Positions 10,997 through 24,181 of a DNA stretch of 64,000 nt are shown in pieces. The notes under the pieces were generated by a model. It was not told where the DNA came from. It did no database searches and was given only the letters and a program-made list of their open reading frames with translations. Origin of the DNA: Manihot esculenta (lineage: Eukaryota; Streptophyta; Magnoliopsida; Malpighiales; Euphorbiaceae); assembly GCF_001659605.2 (NCBI RefSeq), contig NC_035162.2, forward strand, positions 30,198,153-30,262,152, written 5' to 3'. A program made the translations under genes and the position numbers. Positions within the stretch are counted from its first letter, which is position 1, and each line of letters starts with the position of its first letter.

Positions 10997-13225
10997 TGTA
11001 ATACCCGGCTAGACTCCGATACCGGAATTCCTACCGTCCGGTGGGATCTCTGATGTCGGAGACCTCTAGAAGGGTAAAATCATGTTTTTGTAAAATGTTT
11101 TCATGTTTTTAATGGTTTTAAGTATGAAATTAAATGAGTTTTTGCATGAAAAGTCCTTGGAGGAAAACCCAGGTTCGGCCGCCGAAAGTCAAGTTCGGCC
11201 GCCGAACATGCATGCGTTTTGGAGGCACGTTAGGCCCCCGAAAGCATGAGTGAGGGAAGTCCAGGTTCGGCCGCCGAAACTCAAGTTCGGCCGCCGAAAC
11301 TCAAGTTCGGCCGCCAAACATGGCATGCATGCGGAAGCACTTTCGGCCCCCGAACGTGGCCTGGCCAGCCACCTATAAAAGGGTCACTTGACCGAAATGG
11401 GCGAGCTTTCTCCCATTTTCGGCCACAGCTAGCTTCCGACCTCCCTCTTCCAAATCTAGTGTTCTTCCTTCAAATTCCCACCATTTTTCTTGAGTTTTAA
11501 GCTTGCATTGAAGGTTTTGAACTTTTGAAACAAGTTTTGGAGCTTTGGGAACTCAGGAGCTCATTTTCGTGGATCTCCAAGTTTAGGTCGTCTCCCTCTC
11601 GATCTTCAAGAGGTAAGAGCCGATCTTAAGCTCCTTATGTGTTTTGAGTAAGATTTTATGAGTTCTTTGAGTAGAAATGCATGTTAGGATATATGTTGAG
11701 TTATGGGTTAATATTGATGTTTTGAACAATGTGTGTTGATTGTATGTGTTTGAAGTGTTGTAGTTGGGGTATATGGTTGTTTGAGACCCCTAGGAACTTG
11801 TATGCATGTCCTAGTTGAGCTTTATGCATGATTTGAGGTTTTGGGAGGCAAGAGGCTCATGTGAGCCAAGTTTCTGCCCTTTTGGGAGAAACCAGGTTCG
11901 GCAGCCGAAGGAACTTTCGGCCGCCGAACCCCCTTGTGGAGGCAGCATTCGGCTGCCGAAGCTTGCCCCCGAAAGAAGACTTTCGGATCTGTCTGGGACT
12001 TTCGGCCGCCGAAAGTGCCTGACTTTCGGCTCTGGAGGGACTTTCGGCCGCCGAACCTGCCGCCGAAAGTGCCCTGTTCAGCCATTTCTTACATGTTTTT
12101 ATGTGATGTTTTCATGATGTTTTAGGGGGTTTTTGGGGAGTAGTTTAGAGTTATGTTCTAGCATGTTTGGTCCCTCATTTGAGTCCACCTGTGTAGGTTC
12201 GAACCCGAGGACCCCAGCAGTGAATTCAGCTGCTTCGGTGTTGTCAGAGTCTGCCAGAGGTGAGTGGAACTAAACTTAATCTTTTAAATTAAATGTTTTA
12301 TCATGTTTCATGCATCACGATTATGTAATAGGATGATTGCATTAGTATTCACGAATATGCCGCATTGCATCGATTGTTGTTGATGTGGGTGAATGTTGGA
12401 TGACCCAATTAGTCCATGACAGGAAGACCAGGACCCCATTCTACGGCCTGGCACGATTGTAAGGAAAGACCAGGACCCCATTCTACGGCCTGGCACGAAT
12501 GTGGGACTCGAAGACCAGAAGCCCAGAGGAGGCCCTGGGATAATGGTAAGTAATGTATGTATGACAGGAAGACCAGGACCCCATGCTACGGCCTGGCACG
12601 ATGTTAGCTTGGACTAATTGGTGACAAGTTCACCCAACCCTTATGTGAATTGTCTGTGTTATGATGCATTTCATAAGAGCATGTTTGATAATATGTTTTA
12701 TGGTTCTACTCACTGGGCTTTTAGCTCACCCCTCTCCCTTTACCCGCAGGCTTGCAGGTACAGTATAGTGCGGGAGTCCGGATAGAGAAAAAAAGTCATG
12801 TTTATGTAATAGCTAGCAATGGACATGGTCGAATTGTAATGTAATGTCTTAATAAGTACAGTTATGTAATGAGATGATGTATATGGATATTAGAAGTGTG
12901 CTTGACCATAGATTGTGCTATCCCTTTAATACATGATCTTAGAGATTTTGTTGATGTTTATGTAAACCAACTCAATATATGTTATGTCACCATTTGGGGG
13001 CACTGATGAGATCCCACAGAGGGATCAATGTTATGAATGTTTATGCACAGGTTGAGTTTGGTTGATGAGTATGGAAAGAAAAGTTTTAATTCTTATGTAT
13101 GTTGTTGATCATGTATGGGATTATACAGGTTTACAGGTTATATGTCAGGCTTGCTACGGGTCCCAGCGGCCTTAAGCCGATCTGGATCCTAGCGCCGGTA
13201 GCGGTCTGATTTTCGGGTCGTTACA
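10997..13225 (+). repeat. Tekay B 5' LTR
   Basis: The LTR starts TGTAATACCCGGC and ends GGGTCGTTACA. It contains TTCGGCCGCCGAA clusters at 11170-11360 and 11895-12070, a TATA box (11374-11380), and CCAGG/CCTGG repeat units at 12420-12600. Donor-like GGTAAGAG (gt at 11613) and GGTGAGTGG (gt at 12260) and acceptor-like AG ends at 12196 and 12757 sit in the same order as in A and E. Confidence 0.93.
11374..11380 (+). promoter_or_regulatory. LTR TATA box (Tekay B 5' LTR)
   Basis: TATAAAA follows GGCCAGCCACC, the same context as in the other LTRs of this family. It is the likely core promoter of the element; the transcription start is expected about 25-35 bases downstream. Confidence 0.6.
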
Positions 13226-13228
13226 GAA

Positions 13229-13241
13229 TGGTATCAGAGCC
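13229..13241 (+). other. Primer-binding site, initiator tRNA-Met (Tekay B)
   Basis: TGGTATCAGAGCC lies 3 bases after the 5' LTR, complementary to the initiator tRNA-Met 3' end. Confidence 0.93.
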
Positions 13242-13500
13242 CTAGGTTCATATGGTCGGACCTAGAGTGTCGGGCTCATAGATGTTATAGAAGGTCAAGC
13301 ACAATAGGAAAGATCATGTCCACTAGGATAGGATGTGGAGTCCTGTCTTGCATGATGATGTGAAATGCCATGATAATATGCATGTGCATTAATGATATGC
13401 TATGATATGTGATGCATGTGATGCGGGTTCATGTGTGCTCACATGAACCATATGATGCTAATGTTTGTGCTATGTGTACTGTTTTTTTTCAGAAAACAGG

Positions 13501-16500
13501 ATGAGAGGAACTCGTCGATCAGCAAGATTGACTGGAGTACCACCTGAGGATGAGGGCATGAGCGCCCGTCCTCCAACATTGCCTAGGGCAATGTCTAGTA
13601 GGTCTAACAGAGAAAGAGCAGCAAGAGACCCTAGAAGGTCTTTGGATCTGGGTAGAAGCAGATCAGTCAGAGGAACAGTTCAGGGAGGAATGTCTGAGGG
13701 CATGGGGGATGATATGGATGTAGAGCAGAGGAGGGATGGCAGTCTGGGAGTTAGCATGTCAGAGGAAGGTATGGGAGAGTCCCAAGGAGGCACTCAGGCC
13801 TCGGGATTTGTATAGCCACCTCACTACCCACATTTCTCACAACATCCCGGGTATTCGATGGGAGGTACATCGGATTACCCTAGTTTCACCCCTTATCCCA
13901 CACAGATGCCATACCCACCATACTACCCACCATACTCTCAGTACCCAATGTATCCACCTCCACCCTACTATCCAAATCCAGCAAACCCTACCTCAGAAAA
14001 TGTTGCACCACCTCCACCACCTGCAGAACCAGCAGCCCCAGTTGTTCAGCCACCTAGACCTAGCTCAGCCAGTGGGAGCAAGGTTAAGATGACCGACTAC
14101 ATGAAATTGGGTGCTCCTCAGTATGAAAAAGGGGATGACCCATTTGTGTACCTTGAAAGGGTTAAAGTAATCACAAATGAGATTGGGGCTGATGACAGTA
14201 GAGCCATTCAGATAGCCGGGTTCACGCTTAAGTGCAAGAAGGCATGGGAGTGGTTCAAGAATTATGTGAACCCGAGAGTGGACAGCATGACTTGGGAAGA
14301 GTTTGCAAACGAGTTTGCAGGATGGGCTTTTCCCGATAGTTCAAGGGAGCTGAAGATGATAGAGTTTGAACAGTTGAGGCAGACAGATGAAATGAGTGTG
14401 GAGGAGTACACCGACAGATTTTTGGAGCTGTTGCCTTTTGCTGGGCAGAGTCTGGATACAGATTCGAAGAGGTCAAGGAGGTATGTTATGAAACTCCATT
14501 CCAGGTATTCCTCCTTGATCCAGTCAGTGGACAGGGAGAGTTTCCATGCCATAGTAGATATGGCCAGGAAAATGGAGGCCAGTGCCATCGTTCAGGGGAC
14601 AGTTAAGCAGTCAGTGGCACAATCTTCCGGTTCTAAAACTCCGGGTGGGGGAAGATTAGATCCCTCTACCCTGAGTGCAGCAGCTTCAGGCAATAAGAGA
14701 TGGGGTAAGCCCAAGGGTAAGAAGAACAAGTTCTGGAATAAAGTCAAGTCCAGTCTGGGATTTGGGAGTGGCTCAAGCTCTGGTGCGGATAATGCAGTTT
14801 GTGCGAGGTGTGGTAAGCCACACAGGGGAGTATGTCGGTTTGGGACGAACGCCTGTTTCAGATGTGGTCAGGAGGGGCATATGGCTCGAGATTGTCCAAG
14901 AGCAGTCCCGATGGCTCAGTCCCAGCAGACAGCTTCAGGCAGTGTAGCGCAGCCAGCAGCTCCAGCCATGACTCAGGCCAGTGGCAGAGGCAAAGGGAGA
15001 GGGGCAGCCTCTTCTTCAGCGGGTTTCAGAGGTGAAGGTCCATCAGCTCCAGCACGGATCTTCACAATGACACAGCAAGAGGCAGATGCATCTAACACCG
15101 TGGTGGCAAGTAACTTAATTATTGGTTGTTCAGATGTATATGCCTTGATGGACCCTGGTGCATCTCATTCTTTTATCGCTCCGAGAGCCGTGAGGAGGTT
15201 GGGTCTGATGACTTCTGGGTTAGAGTGTCCTCTCTGGGTCAGTGGACCCAAGTGTGATCCATCTGTGGCAGAGTCAGTCTGCCAATGTAGTCCTGTGTTT
15301 GTTGAGGGAAGATGCTTGTCCGCCGACCTAGTGGTTCTAGATTTGACAGATTTTGACGTCATTCTAGGGATGGACTGGTTATCTACCCATGGTGCTACCT
15401 TGGACTGCAGGGACAAGGTAGTCAGGTTCAGAGGTCAGGATGGGTCTGAGGTTGTCTTTAGAGGAGACAGGAGGGGTACACCTAGAGGTCTGATATCAGC
15501 TCTTCAGGCTCATAGGTTGCTTAGGAGGGGATGTCAGGGGTATTTGGCTCATGTGAGAGAGCTTAGCAGTCAGGTCAGAGAGCCCGCCTCGGTGCCAGTG
15601 GTTAGAGAGTTCTTAGATGTGTTCCCAGACGAGCTGCCAGGTTTACCACCTGCTAGGGAGATAGAGTTCGAGATAGAACTGATGCCTGGAACCCGACCGA
15701 TCTCTATCCCTCCCTACAGGATGGCGCTAGCAGAATTGAAAGAGTTGAAGGAGCAGTTGCAGGAGCTGGTAGACAAGGGCTTCATCCGACCGAGTACCTC
15801 ACCCTGGGGTGCTCCAGTTTTGTTTGTGAGAAAGAAGGATGGATCCCTTAGGCTTTGTATCGACTACAGGCAGTTGAACAAAGTCACTACCAAGAACAAG
15901 TACCCATTGCCAAGGATCGACGATCTATTCGACCAGCTAGCAGGAGCGGGTTGTTTCTCCAAAATAGATATGAGATCGGGGTACCATCAGCTGAGGATCA
16001 GAGAGGAAGATGTACCAAGGACAGCTTTCAGGACCAGATATGGGCATTTTGAGTTCCTTGTGATGCCGTTCGGGTTAACTAACGCCCCTGCAGCATTCAT
16101 GGACCTCATGAACAGAGTGTTTAGCCAGTACCTGGATCACTTCGTTATTGTCTTCATAGATGATATCTTGGTGTATTCCAGGAATGCAGAGGAGCATGCC
16201 CATCATCTGAGGTTGGTTCTACAGACCTTGAGGGAACATGGCTTGTATGCCAAGTTCTCCAAGTGTGAATTCTGGCTGAGGAGCATTTCGTTCTTGGGGC
16301 ATGTAGTGTCAGAGAATGGGATTGAGGTGGACCCCAAGAAGACAGAAACTGTGGCTAACTGGCCTAGACCCACTTCAGTAACAGAGATCAGGAGTTTCTT
16401 GGGTTTGGCAGGTTACTACAGGAGGTTCGTTCAGGACTTCTCGAAAATTGCAGCTCCTCTGACCAGACTAACCAGGAAGAATCAGAAGTTTCTGTGGACC

Positions 16501-18495
16501 GACCAGTGCGAAGAGAGTTTTGAAGAGCTTAAGAAGAGGTTGACTTCAGCACCAGTGTTAGCTCTGCCATCTAGTGATGCAGACTTTACAGTCTTTTGTG
16601 ATGCGTCCCGTGTGGGACTGGGTTGTGTGCTTATGCAGAATGAGAGGGTGATTGCTTATGCTTCTAGGCAGCTGAAGAAGCATGAGTTGAATTACCCCAC
16701 ACATGACCTAGAGATGGCAGCAGTAATCTTTGCACTCAAGATGTGGAGGCACTACCTCTATGGGGTTAAATGTGAGATCTTTACAGATCATAAGAGCCTG
16801 CAATACATCCTGAGTCAAAGAGATTTGAACTTGAGACAGAGGAGATGGGTAGAACTGCTGAGTGACTATGATTGCAAGATTCAGTATCATCCGGGTAAGG
16901 CGAATGTGGTGGCCGACGCCCTAAGCCGGAAGTCACTAGGCAGTCTATCCCACATCACGGCAGAGAGGAGACCAGTGGTGAAGGAGTTTTACAAGCTTAT
17001 TGATGAAGGTCTACAGTTGGAGTTGTCTGGTACAGGTGCCTTGGTTGCTCAGATGAAAGTGACACCCGTGTTTCTGGAGCAGGTGGCTCAGAAACAGCAT
17101 GAGGACCCAGAGTTAGTGAAGATTGCCAGGACTGTTCAGTCAGGCAAGGACAGTGAGTTCAGATTCGACAATAAGGGGATCCTCCGCTATGGGAGTCGAT
17201 TGTGTGTACCAGATGACATAGGGCTAAAAGGAGACATTATGAGAGAGGCTCATAATGCAAGATACAGCATTCACCCCGGAGCCACCAAGATGTATCAAGA
17301 TCTGAAGAAAGTTTATTGGTGGCCAGCTATGAAGAGAGAAGTGGCACAGTTTGTGTCAGCCTGCGAAGTATGTCAGAGGGTGAAGCTGGAACATCAGAAG
17401 CCGGCTGGAATGCTTAACCCGCTACCTATTCCAGAGTGGAAATGGGAGAATATAGCTATGGACTTCGTAGTGGGGTTACCGGCAACGTCCAACAGATTAG
17501 ACTCCATATGGGTGATTGTGGACAGACTCACCAAATCTGCTCACTTCATCCCTGTCAGGAGTGGCTATTCTGTGGATAAGTTGGCGCAGGTGTACGTTGA
17601 TGAGATAGTCAGACTGCATGGGGTTCCTGTTTCTATAGTGTCAGATAGAGGGCCCCAGTTCACCTCCAAGTTTTGGCGGAGTCTGCAGGATGCCATGGGT
17701 ACTAGATTGGATTTCAGCACTGCCTTCCACCCACAGACAGACAGACAGTCAGAGAGGACCATCCAGACCATAGAAGATATGCTAAGGATGTGTGTGCTGG
17801 ACTTTGGCGGTTCTTGGAGGCAACATCTACCTTTGGTGGAGTTTACCTACAATAACAGCCATCATGCTAGCATCGGGATGGCTCCATATGAAGCTTTATA
17901 TGGGAGGAAGTGCAGGTCACCTGTTTGCTGGGAGGAAGTTGGAGAAAAGGCCTTGGCAGGGCCTGAGCTAGTAGAGATCACCAGCAGGGTGGTACCCTTA
18001 ATCAGAGAAAGAATCAAGACTGCTGCAAGCAGACAGAAGAGTTATGCAGACATCCGCAGAAGGCTAGTAGAGTTTCAGGAGGGGGATCTGGTATTGCTCA
18101 AGGTGTCTCCTATGAAAGGAGTGGTTCGGTTCGGGAAGAAGGGTAAGCTCGCTCCGCGGTACATCGGACCCTTTGAAGTCTTGCAAAAGATTGGGAATGT
18201 ATCGTACAAGCTGGATTTACCTGCTTCAATGGAGAGAATCCATCCGGTTTTCCATGTTTCTATGTAAAGAAAGTTCGTGTCAGATCCGGGCAAGGTTCTT
18301 AGTGAGCCTGATGTGGAGATCCAAGAGGATCTCACCTATGTTGAGCAGCCAGTACGGATCCTAGACACCCAGATCAGAAAGCTAAGGAACAAGGAAATCC
18401 CGATGGTGAAGGTCCTTTAGAACCACCACAATATGGGAGAATGCACTTGGGAGACACGGGAGTCTATGCTCCGGCAATATCCTCATCTCTTTTAA
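13501..18495 (+). pseudogene. Tekay B gag-pol polyprotein with three nonsense codons
   Basis: One frame runs 1664 codons from the ATG at 13501, where gag begins [14 protein letters not shown] at 13813-13815 replaces the glutamine codon seen in element A. TAA at 18265-18267 ends pol before the chromodomain, and TAG at 18418-18420 replaces a chromodomain tryptophan. The central frame 13858-18267 (1469 codons) is open. It contains a CCHC knuckle ([13 protein letters not shown]), protease [10 protein letters not shown] with FIDDILVYS (about 16150), RNase H with [10 protein letters not shown], integrase HHCC ([17 protein letters not shown]...CEVCQ) and the D-D-E core (MDFVVG, SDRGPQF, SERTIQ). The GPF-containing stretch follows. 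Only the chromodomain, thought to steer integration to heterochromatin, is cut off. Confidence 0.92.
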
Positions 18496-18580
18496 GGTTA
18501 GTCTCTATGTGTTTTATGTGTATGATATGTTGTATACCTTGCATGTGCTAGTTGAGGAACATTCGGGGACGAATGTTCTT

Positions 18581-18593
18581 AAGGGGGGGAGAA
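18581..18593 (+). other. Polypurine tract (Tekay B)
   Basis: A purine run (AAGGGGGGGAGAA) directly precedes the 3' LTR and should prime plus-strand synthesis. The matching tract in E is 42310-42322. Confidence 0.88.
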
Positions 18594-20834
18594 TGTAATA
18601 CCCGGCTAGACTCCGATACCGGAATTCCTACCGTCCGGTGGGATCTCTGATGTCGGAGACCTCTAGAAGGGTAAAATCATGTTTTTGTAAAATGTTTTCA
18701 TGTTTTTAATGGTTTTAAGTATGAAATTAAATGAGTTTTTGCATGAAAAGTCCTTGGAGGAAAACCCAGGTTCGGCCGCCGAAAGTCAAGTTCGGCCGCC
18801 GAACATGCATGCGTTTTGGAGGCACGTTAGGCCCTCGAAAGCATGAGTGAGGGAAGTCCAGGTTCGGCCGCCGAAACTCAAGTTCGGCTGCCGAAACTCA
18901 AGTTCGGCCGCCGAACATGGCATGCATGCGAAAGCACTTTCGGCCCCCGAACGTGGCCTGGCCAGCCACCTATAAAAGGGTCACTTGACCGAAATGGGCG
19001 AGCTTTCTCCCATTTTCGGCCACAGCTAGCTTCCGACCTCCCTCTTCCAAATCTAGTGTTCTTCCTTCAAATTCCCACCATTTTTCTTGAGTTTTAAGCT
19101 TGCATTGAAGGTTTTGAACTTTTGAAACAAGTTTTGGAGCTTTGGGAACTCAGGAGCTCATTTTCGTGGATCTCCAAGTTTAGGTCGTCTCCCTCTCGAT
19201 CTTCAAGAGGTAAGAGCCGATCTTAAGCTCCTTATGTGTTTTGAGTAAGATTTTATGAGTTCTTTGAGTAGAAATGCATGTTAGGATATATGTTGAGTTA
19301 TGGGTTAATATTGATGTTTTGAACAATGTGTGTTGATTGTATGTGTTTGAAGTGTTGTAGTTGGGGTATATGGTTGTTTGAGACCCCTAGGAACTTGTAT
19401 GCATGTCCTAGTTGAGCTTTATGCATGATTTGAGGTTTTGGGAGGCAAGAGGCTCATGTGAGCCAAGTTTCTGCCCTTTTGGGAGAAACCAGGTTCGGCA
19501 GCCGAAGGAACTTTCGGCCGCCGAACCCCCTTGTGGAGGCAGCATTCGGCTGCCGAAGCTTGCCCCCGAAAGAAGACTTTCGGATCTGTCTGGGACTTTC
19601 GGCCGCCGAAGGTGCCGCCGAAAGTGCCTGACTTTCGGCTCTGGAGGGACTTTCGGCCGCCGAACCTACCGCCGAAAGTGCCCTGTTCAGCCATTTCTTA
19701 CATGTTTTTATGTGATGTTTTCATGATGTTTTAGGGGGTTTTTGGGGAGTAGTTTAGAGTTATGTTCTAGCATGTTTGGTCCCTCATTTGAGTCCACCTG
19801 TGTAGGTTCGAACCCGAGGACCCCAGCAGTGAATTCAGCTGCTTCGGTGTTGTCAGAGTCTGCCAGAGGTGAGTGGAACTAAACTTAATCTTTTAAATTA
19901 AATGTTTTATCATGTTTCATGCATCACGATTATGTAATAGGATGATTGCATTAGTATTCACGAATATGCCGCATTGCATCGATTGTTGTTGATGTGGGTG
20001 AATGTTGGATGACCCAATTAGTCCATGACAGGAAGACCAGGACCCCATTCTACGGCCTGGCACGATTGTAAGGAAAGACCAGGACCCCATTCTACGGCCT
20101 GGCACGAATGTGGGACTCGAAGACCAGAAGCCCAGAGGAGGCCCTGGGATAATGGTAAGTAATGTATGTATGACAGGAAGACCAGGACCCCATGCTACGG
20201 CCTGGCACGATGTTAGCTTGGACTAATTGGTGACAAGTTCACCCAACCCTTATGTGAATTGTCTGTGTTATGATGCATTTCATAAGAGCATGTTTGATAA
20301 TATGTTTTATGGTTCTACTCACTGGGCTTTTAGCTCACCCCTCTCCCTTTACCCCCAGGCTTGCAGGTACAGTATAGTGCGGGAGTCCGGATAGAGAAAA
20401 AAAGTCATGTTTGTGTAATAGCTAGCAATGGACATGGTCGAATTGTAATGTAATGTCTTAATAAGTACAGTTATGTAATGAGATGATGTATATGGATATT
20501 AGAAGTGTGCTTGACCATAGATTGTGCTATCCCTTTAATACATGATCTTAGAGATTTTGTTGATGTTTATGTAAACCAACTCAATATATGTTATGTCACC
20601 ATTTGGGGGCACTGATGAGATCCCACAGAGGGATCAATGTTATGAATGTTTATGCACAAGTTGAGTTTGGTTGATGAGTATGGAAAGAAAAGTTTTAATT
20701 CTTATGTATGTTGTTGATCATGTATGGGATTATACAGGTTTACAGGTTATATGTCAGGCTTGCTACGGGTCCCGGCGGCCTTAAGCCGATCTGGATCCTA
20801 GCGCCGGTAGCGGTCCGATTTTCGGGTCGTTACA
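18594..20834 (+). repeat. Tekay B 3' LTR
   Basis: It is a near-identical partner of 10997-13225. It carries 12 extra bases near 19612-19623 within a GCCGCCGAA run. The TATA box is at 18971-18977. The end GTCGTTACA is followed by the target duplication AGCAT. Confidence 0.93.
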
Positions 20835-20839
20835 AGCAT

Positions 20840-21653
20840 GGGGAGGCTCCTTATGTGTCTTTTTATAGTTGAAAGTGTTGCCCTAGGTCTCCCTTGCTTC
20901 CTAATTAGTGAAGAGGCTGCCCAAAGTGCTGAAAAGGAAAGAATCGCGTTGCTAATTATTCAGAAAGAAAGTGGCGCGCGGATTGCACTGCAGAAGGAAA
21001 GTGGCACGCGGTAAGGCTTCAGAAGAGGAAGGAGGCATGCCTTGTGCTTCAGATGGTAAGAGGCATAAGGCAAGGGTTTCAGAAGAGGAAGATATGCTGT
21101 CCAAGTTGCTGCCCACGTGCTGCCCATATCTTTCACATTAATGAGGTGGTGCCTCTCTTTTGAATTTTGAATTTTGAATGTGCAAGACTTGGGGGGCAAG
21201 TATGACTTCTTTGGCTTCTTTGACAAGCTGAATTTGGATTTCAAAATCTGAATGTGCATCTTGAAGATTTGGCTTCTCAAATAAGGAAAACGATTCTTGA
21301 AGATCTTGAATTTCAAACTGCTCTGCAGACTGCACTTTCCTTATTTAGCACTTTCCTTATTTGGCACTTTCCTTGATGAGCTGAATCTTGAATTTGGATT
21401 TTGAATTCTCTGAAGGATTTGAAATTTGAAATTCAAATTTCTTTCCTTATTTGGCACTTTCCTTATTTGAAAACTTTCCTTTTTGGCACTTTCCATATTT
21501 GGCACTTTTTGGCAGTTTTAATAGCATTTTCTCCAGATTGTTTCTTTACACCTAATATCTGCAAAACATGATTAAAACCACAAAATTAGGTAAAAAAGGT
21601 GTAAATAAACATCAATAATATCATGATAAAATGGGCTAAATTATACTCTATCA
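20840..21653 (-). repeat. Athila solo LTR, second part
   Basis: It resumes the solo LTR after the second AGCAT and ends TCTATCA at 21653 (the LTR start on the minus strand), followed by CTTGG. The U3 part (about 21160-21510) carries many short repeats of TTCCTTATTTGGCAC and GAATTTTGAATTT. The same repeats occur in the other Athila LTRs here and may be promoter elements. Confidence 0.83.
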
Positions 21654-21658
21654 CTTGG

Positions 21659-22456
21659 TCTTCTAGGGCCACTGAAATTTGATAAAATCCTGAAAAACCA
21701 TCTAGACAGCAATAGTGGGACTTACTTGCAAGCCTTTCTAGCATTTGATCAATGAAAGGTAAGGGGAAGTGATCTTTCCTTGTTGCTGCGTTTAACTTCT
21801 TATAGTCCATGCATACTCTCCACCCATTCTAAACTCGAGTTGGAACAAGTTCTCCTTCAGCGTTTGGTACAATGGTGATCCCAGTTTTCTTTGGGACTAC
21901 ATTCACCGGACTTACCTATTTGCTATCAGAGATAGGGTAAATGATTCCTGCGTCCAAAAGTTTGACTATCTCCTTTTTCACCACTTCCATCATAGGAGGA
22001 TTTAGTCTTCTTTGAGCATCTCGGACAGGCTTGCATTCCTCCTCCATGTGTATTCTATGCATGTATGTGGTGGGGGAGATGCCTTTTATGTCCTTTATGG
22101 TCCATCCTATGGCTCCCTTGTGTTTCTTCAATACTTTTAGGAAACTATCACTGGAAGTGTCTTTTAAGCTCCCAAGTACATATATTTCAAGTGGCCAGGA
22201 AGAGACTTTAGATCTGGTTCTGAAATTTTCTGACTTGCAATCTGCTGTTTGGGCAAACAAGTGTCTGCCTGCATTGGATATTTGGCTGAACTGGATTCTA
22301 CCTTCTCCTTTTGTTTGCGCAATTCGAGTTCCACTTACTGAAGTGGTACGGGCGGTCCATGGTCTGTCTGCATTTGGTTGCGGTCTGTCTGCTAAATGCA
22401 ACAGACTGTTGCTTTCAGCTTCGACTCCCTTTGGCTTCCTTCATCTTTTTGGCTAG
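21659..22456 (-). pseudogene. Athila element D pol: N-terminal RT
   Basis: Read on the minus strand, the frame 22401-21916 leads into RT (SSDSFLKVLKKHKGAIGWT...LLDAGIIYPISDS). The second frame gives DYKKLNAATRKDHFPLPFIDQMLERLA...GFSGFYQISVALEDQ and stops at the solo LTR. RT continues at 10061 and below. The conserved KGISP and RRLNPPM stretches are typical of Athila RT. Stop codons such as the one near 21830 make it non-functional. Confidence 0.82.
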
Positions 22457-24181
22457 TGATAGAGCATAATTTAGTCCATTTTATCATGATATTATTAATG
22501 TTAATTTACATATTTTCTGCCTAATTTTGTGATTTTAATCTTATTTTGCAGAAAATGGTGTAAAGAGATCATTTGGAGAAAATACCTTTAAAACTGCCTT
22601 AAATGGAGCAAAGGAGAGCAAGCTGGCCAAGTTGCAATCAAGTGAAGATAAATAAGGAAAGTGTTAAATAAGAAAAGTGGCAAATAAGAAAAGTACATTC
22701 AGCCAAAGCAATTTGAAATTCAAATTTCAAATCTTCAAGTAGCCTTTTCCTTACTCAAGAAGCCAAATCTCAAGTTGCCATAAAAGAGGAGTCAAATAAG
22801 GAAAGTATTTTGAAATTCAAATCTCCAAGATTCACATTCAAATTTTGAATTTCAAAATCCAACTTATTAAAGAAGCTGAATCCAAAGATCACATGCTTGC
22901 CACCTCATTCCTTGCACATTCAAAATTCAAATTGCAAAGAAAGGCTCCACCTCATTAATTGCAAGGATATGGGCGGCAAGAATAACGTGAAGGGCAATTT
23001 GGGCAGCATCTTGAAGACACTTGGGCAGCAAGTAAAGGCTAGGGCAGCAAGCAACTTGAAGACACGCCACTCCTTGCATATGAAGACCATGCCAACGCCT
23101 CCCACCTCATCACTTCATATGGGCAGCACATGGGCAGCACTTGGGCAGCCACTTGAAGACCTAGGGCAGCACCTCAATTCTATTTAAACATCTCTTCAAT
23201 TGTCGCACATCCGCTCTCCAGATTGAAGACGACATTCGGCCACACCAAGGGCGCAAGACCACTCTTCTTCGGTTCCTTCTCTTTCCTTTTCTTTTCTTTT
23301 TTTTTTTTTTTGATATTTTTTTTAGCCATGAGAGGCTGAAACCTTTTATTCTAGTTGAAGATTAGGTGATACTTTAGTTGTTTTATGGATTGGGAGACTT
23401 GATCAAACATTGTTTATCTTTTGTTTGTTCAATATTTATGCAATTTCATGCTTGATTTCTATATTGTTTTGTTGTTTAGATCTACGTTGATTCTTGATTG
23501 CAAAGTGATAATATGTTAGTTTGGATGATTTAAGTCTGTAATTGCTTGGATTATTCAAACATAAGAACACTTGGTGTAAAAACTAAGGAAGTTGCATGAT
23601 CTAGTGTTGTCACCATACGTTTGGGTAACTAGGATTAGATCTCTCTATTTCTTAATGCAATTGATAGTTGTTTGTTGCCTAAGGCCCAAGGACGTTCCTT
23701 GGCAACTTGTTGATTAGTGATTAATTAGAGGACGTTTCCTAATTGGTTTAATCATAAGGAGAGATAATGGTGGTGAGAAGCGTCTTCCGTCTCCATAACT
23801 AATCTATTGAATCAATCAAAAGAAACTAAGTGTCAATGATCAATCCCAACAACTGAAACAAAACCAATTCTTCAACTAGAGCTTTCTCATTATTGATTTC
23901 CCTTTATTTTTATTATTCGCTTTACTTTTATTGCTTTCAGTTTTAGATCAATTAAATCAATCTCAACCCCCCCTTTTTACTTTTATTGTCAGTTTATTTT
24001 CCTTTCAGTTTACTTCTCTTTCAATTTATTTTTGTTTCAGTTTGTTTTCTTTGTCTTGATAAGGAAGATAAGGTAAGTTTTCAATTCCCTGTGGATTCGA
24101 TCCTTTCACCACTATCTACAGTTGTAAGATTGTTGATAACCAGAAAGGTTATTTTTGACCGGTTTCGACAACCGCGAGTCA
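22457..24181 (+). repeat. Athila solo LTR (plus orientation)
   Basis: The 1725-bp LTR runs TGATAGAGC...GCGAGTCA. It is flanked by GCTAG at 22452-22456 and 24182-24186, a perfect 5-bp target duplication. No internal sequence is present, so it is a solo LTR inserted between the protease and RT of element D, opposite to D's orientation. A polypyrimidine run at 23280-23312 and the ATTGATTTCC...CCTGTGGATTCGATCC end are shared with the other Athila LTRs. Confidence 0.88.

Larger units (their letters stand above)
10997..20834 (+). mobile_element. Tekay/Del-type Ty3/gypsy retrotransposon B, structurally complete
   Basis: The 9838-bp element has two LTRs (10997-13225 and 18594-20834), a tRNA-iMet primer site, gag-pol, a polypurine tract (18581-18593) and a 5-bp target duplication AGCAT (10992-10996 and 20835-20839). 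By eye the LTRs differ at about ten positions plus a 12-bp indel inside a GCCGCCGAA run (near 12009/19616), so it is young. Gag has one nonsense codon and the C-terminus two, so the copy cannot make a full polyprotein. It sits inside the Athila solo LTR. Confidence 0.95.

Noticed and set aside
22031..22456. 141-codon plus-strand ORF
   Set aside because: It is the reverse of the recognisable Athila RT frame on the minus strand.
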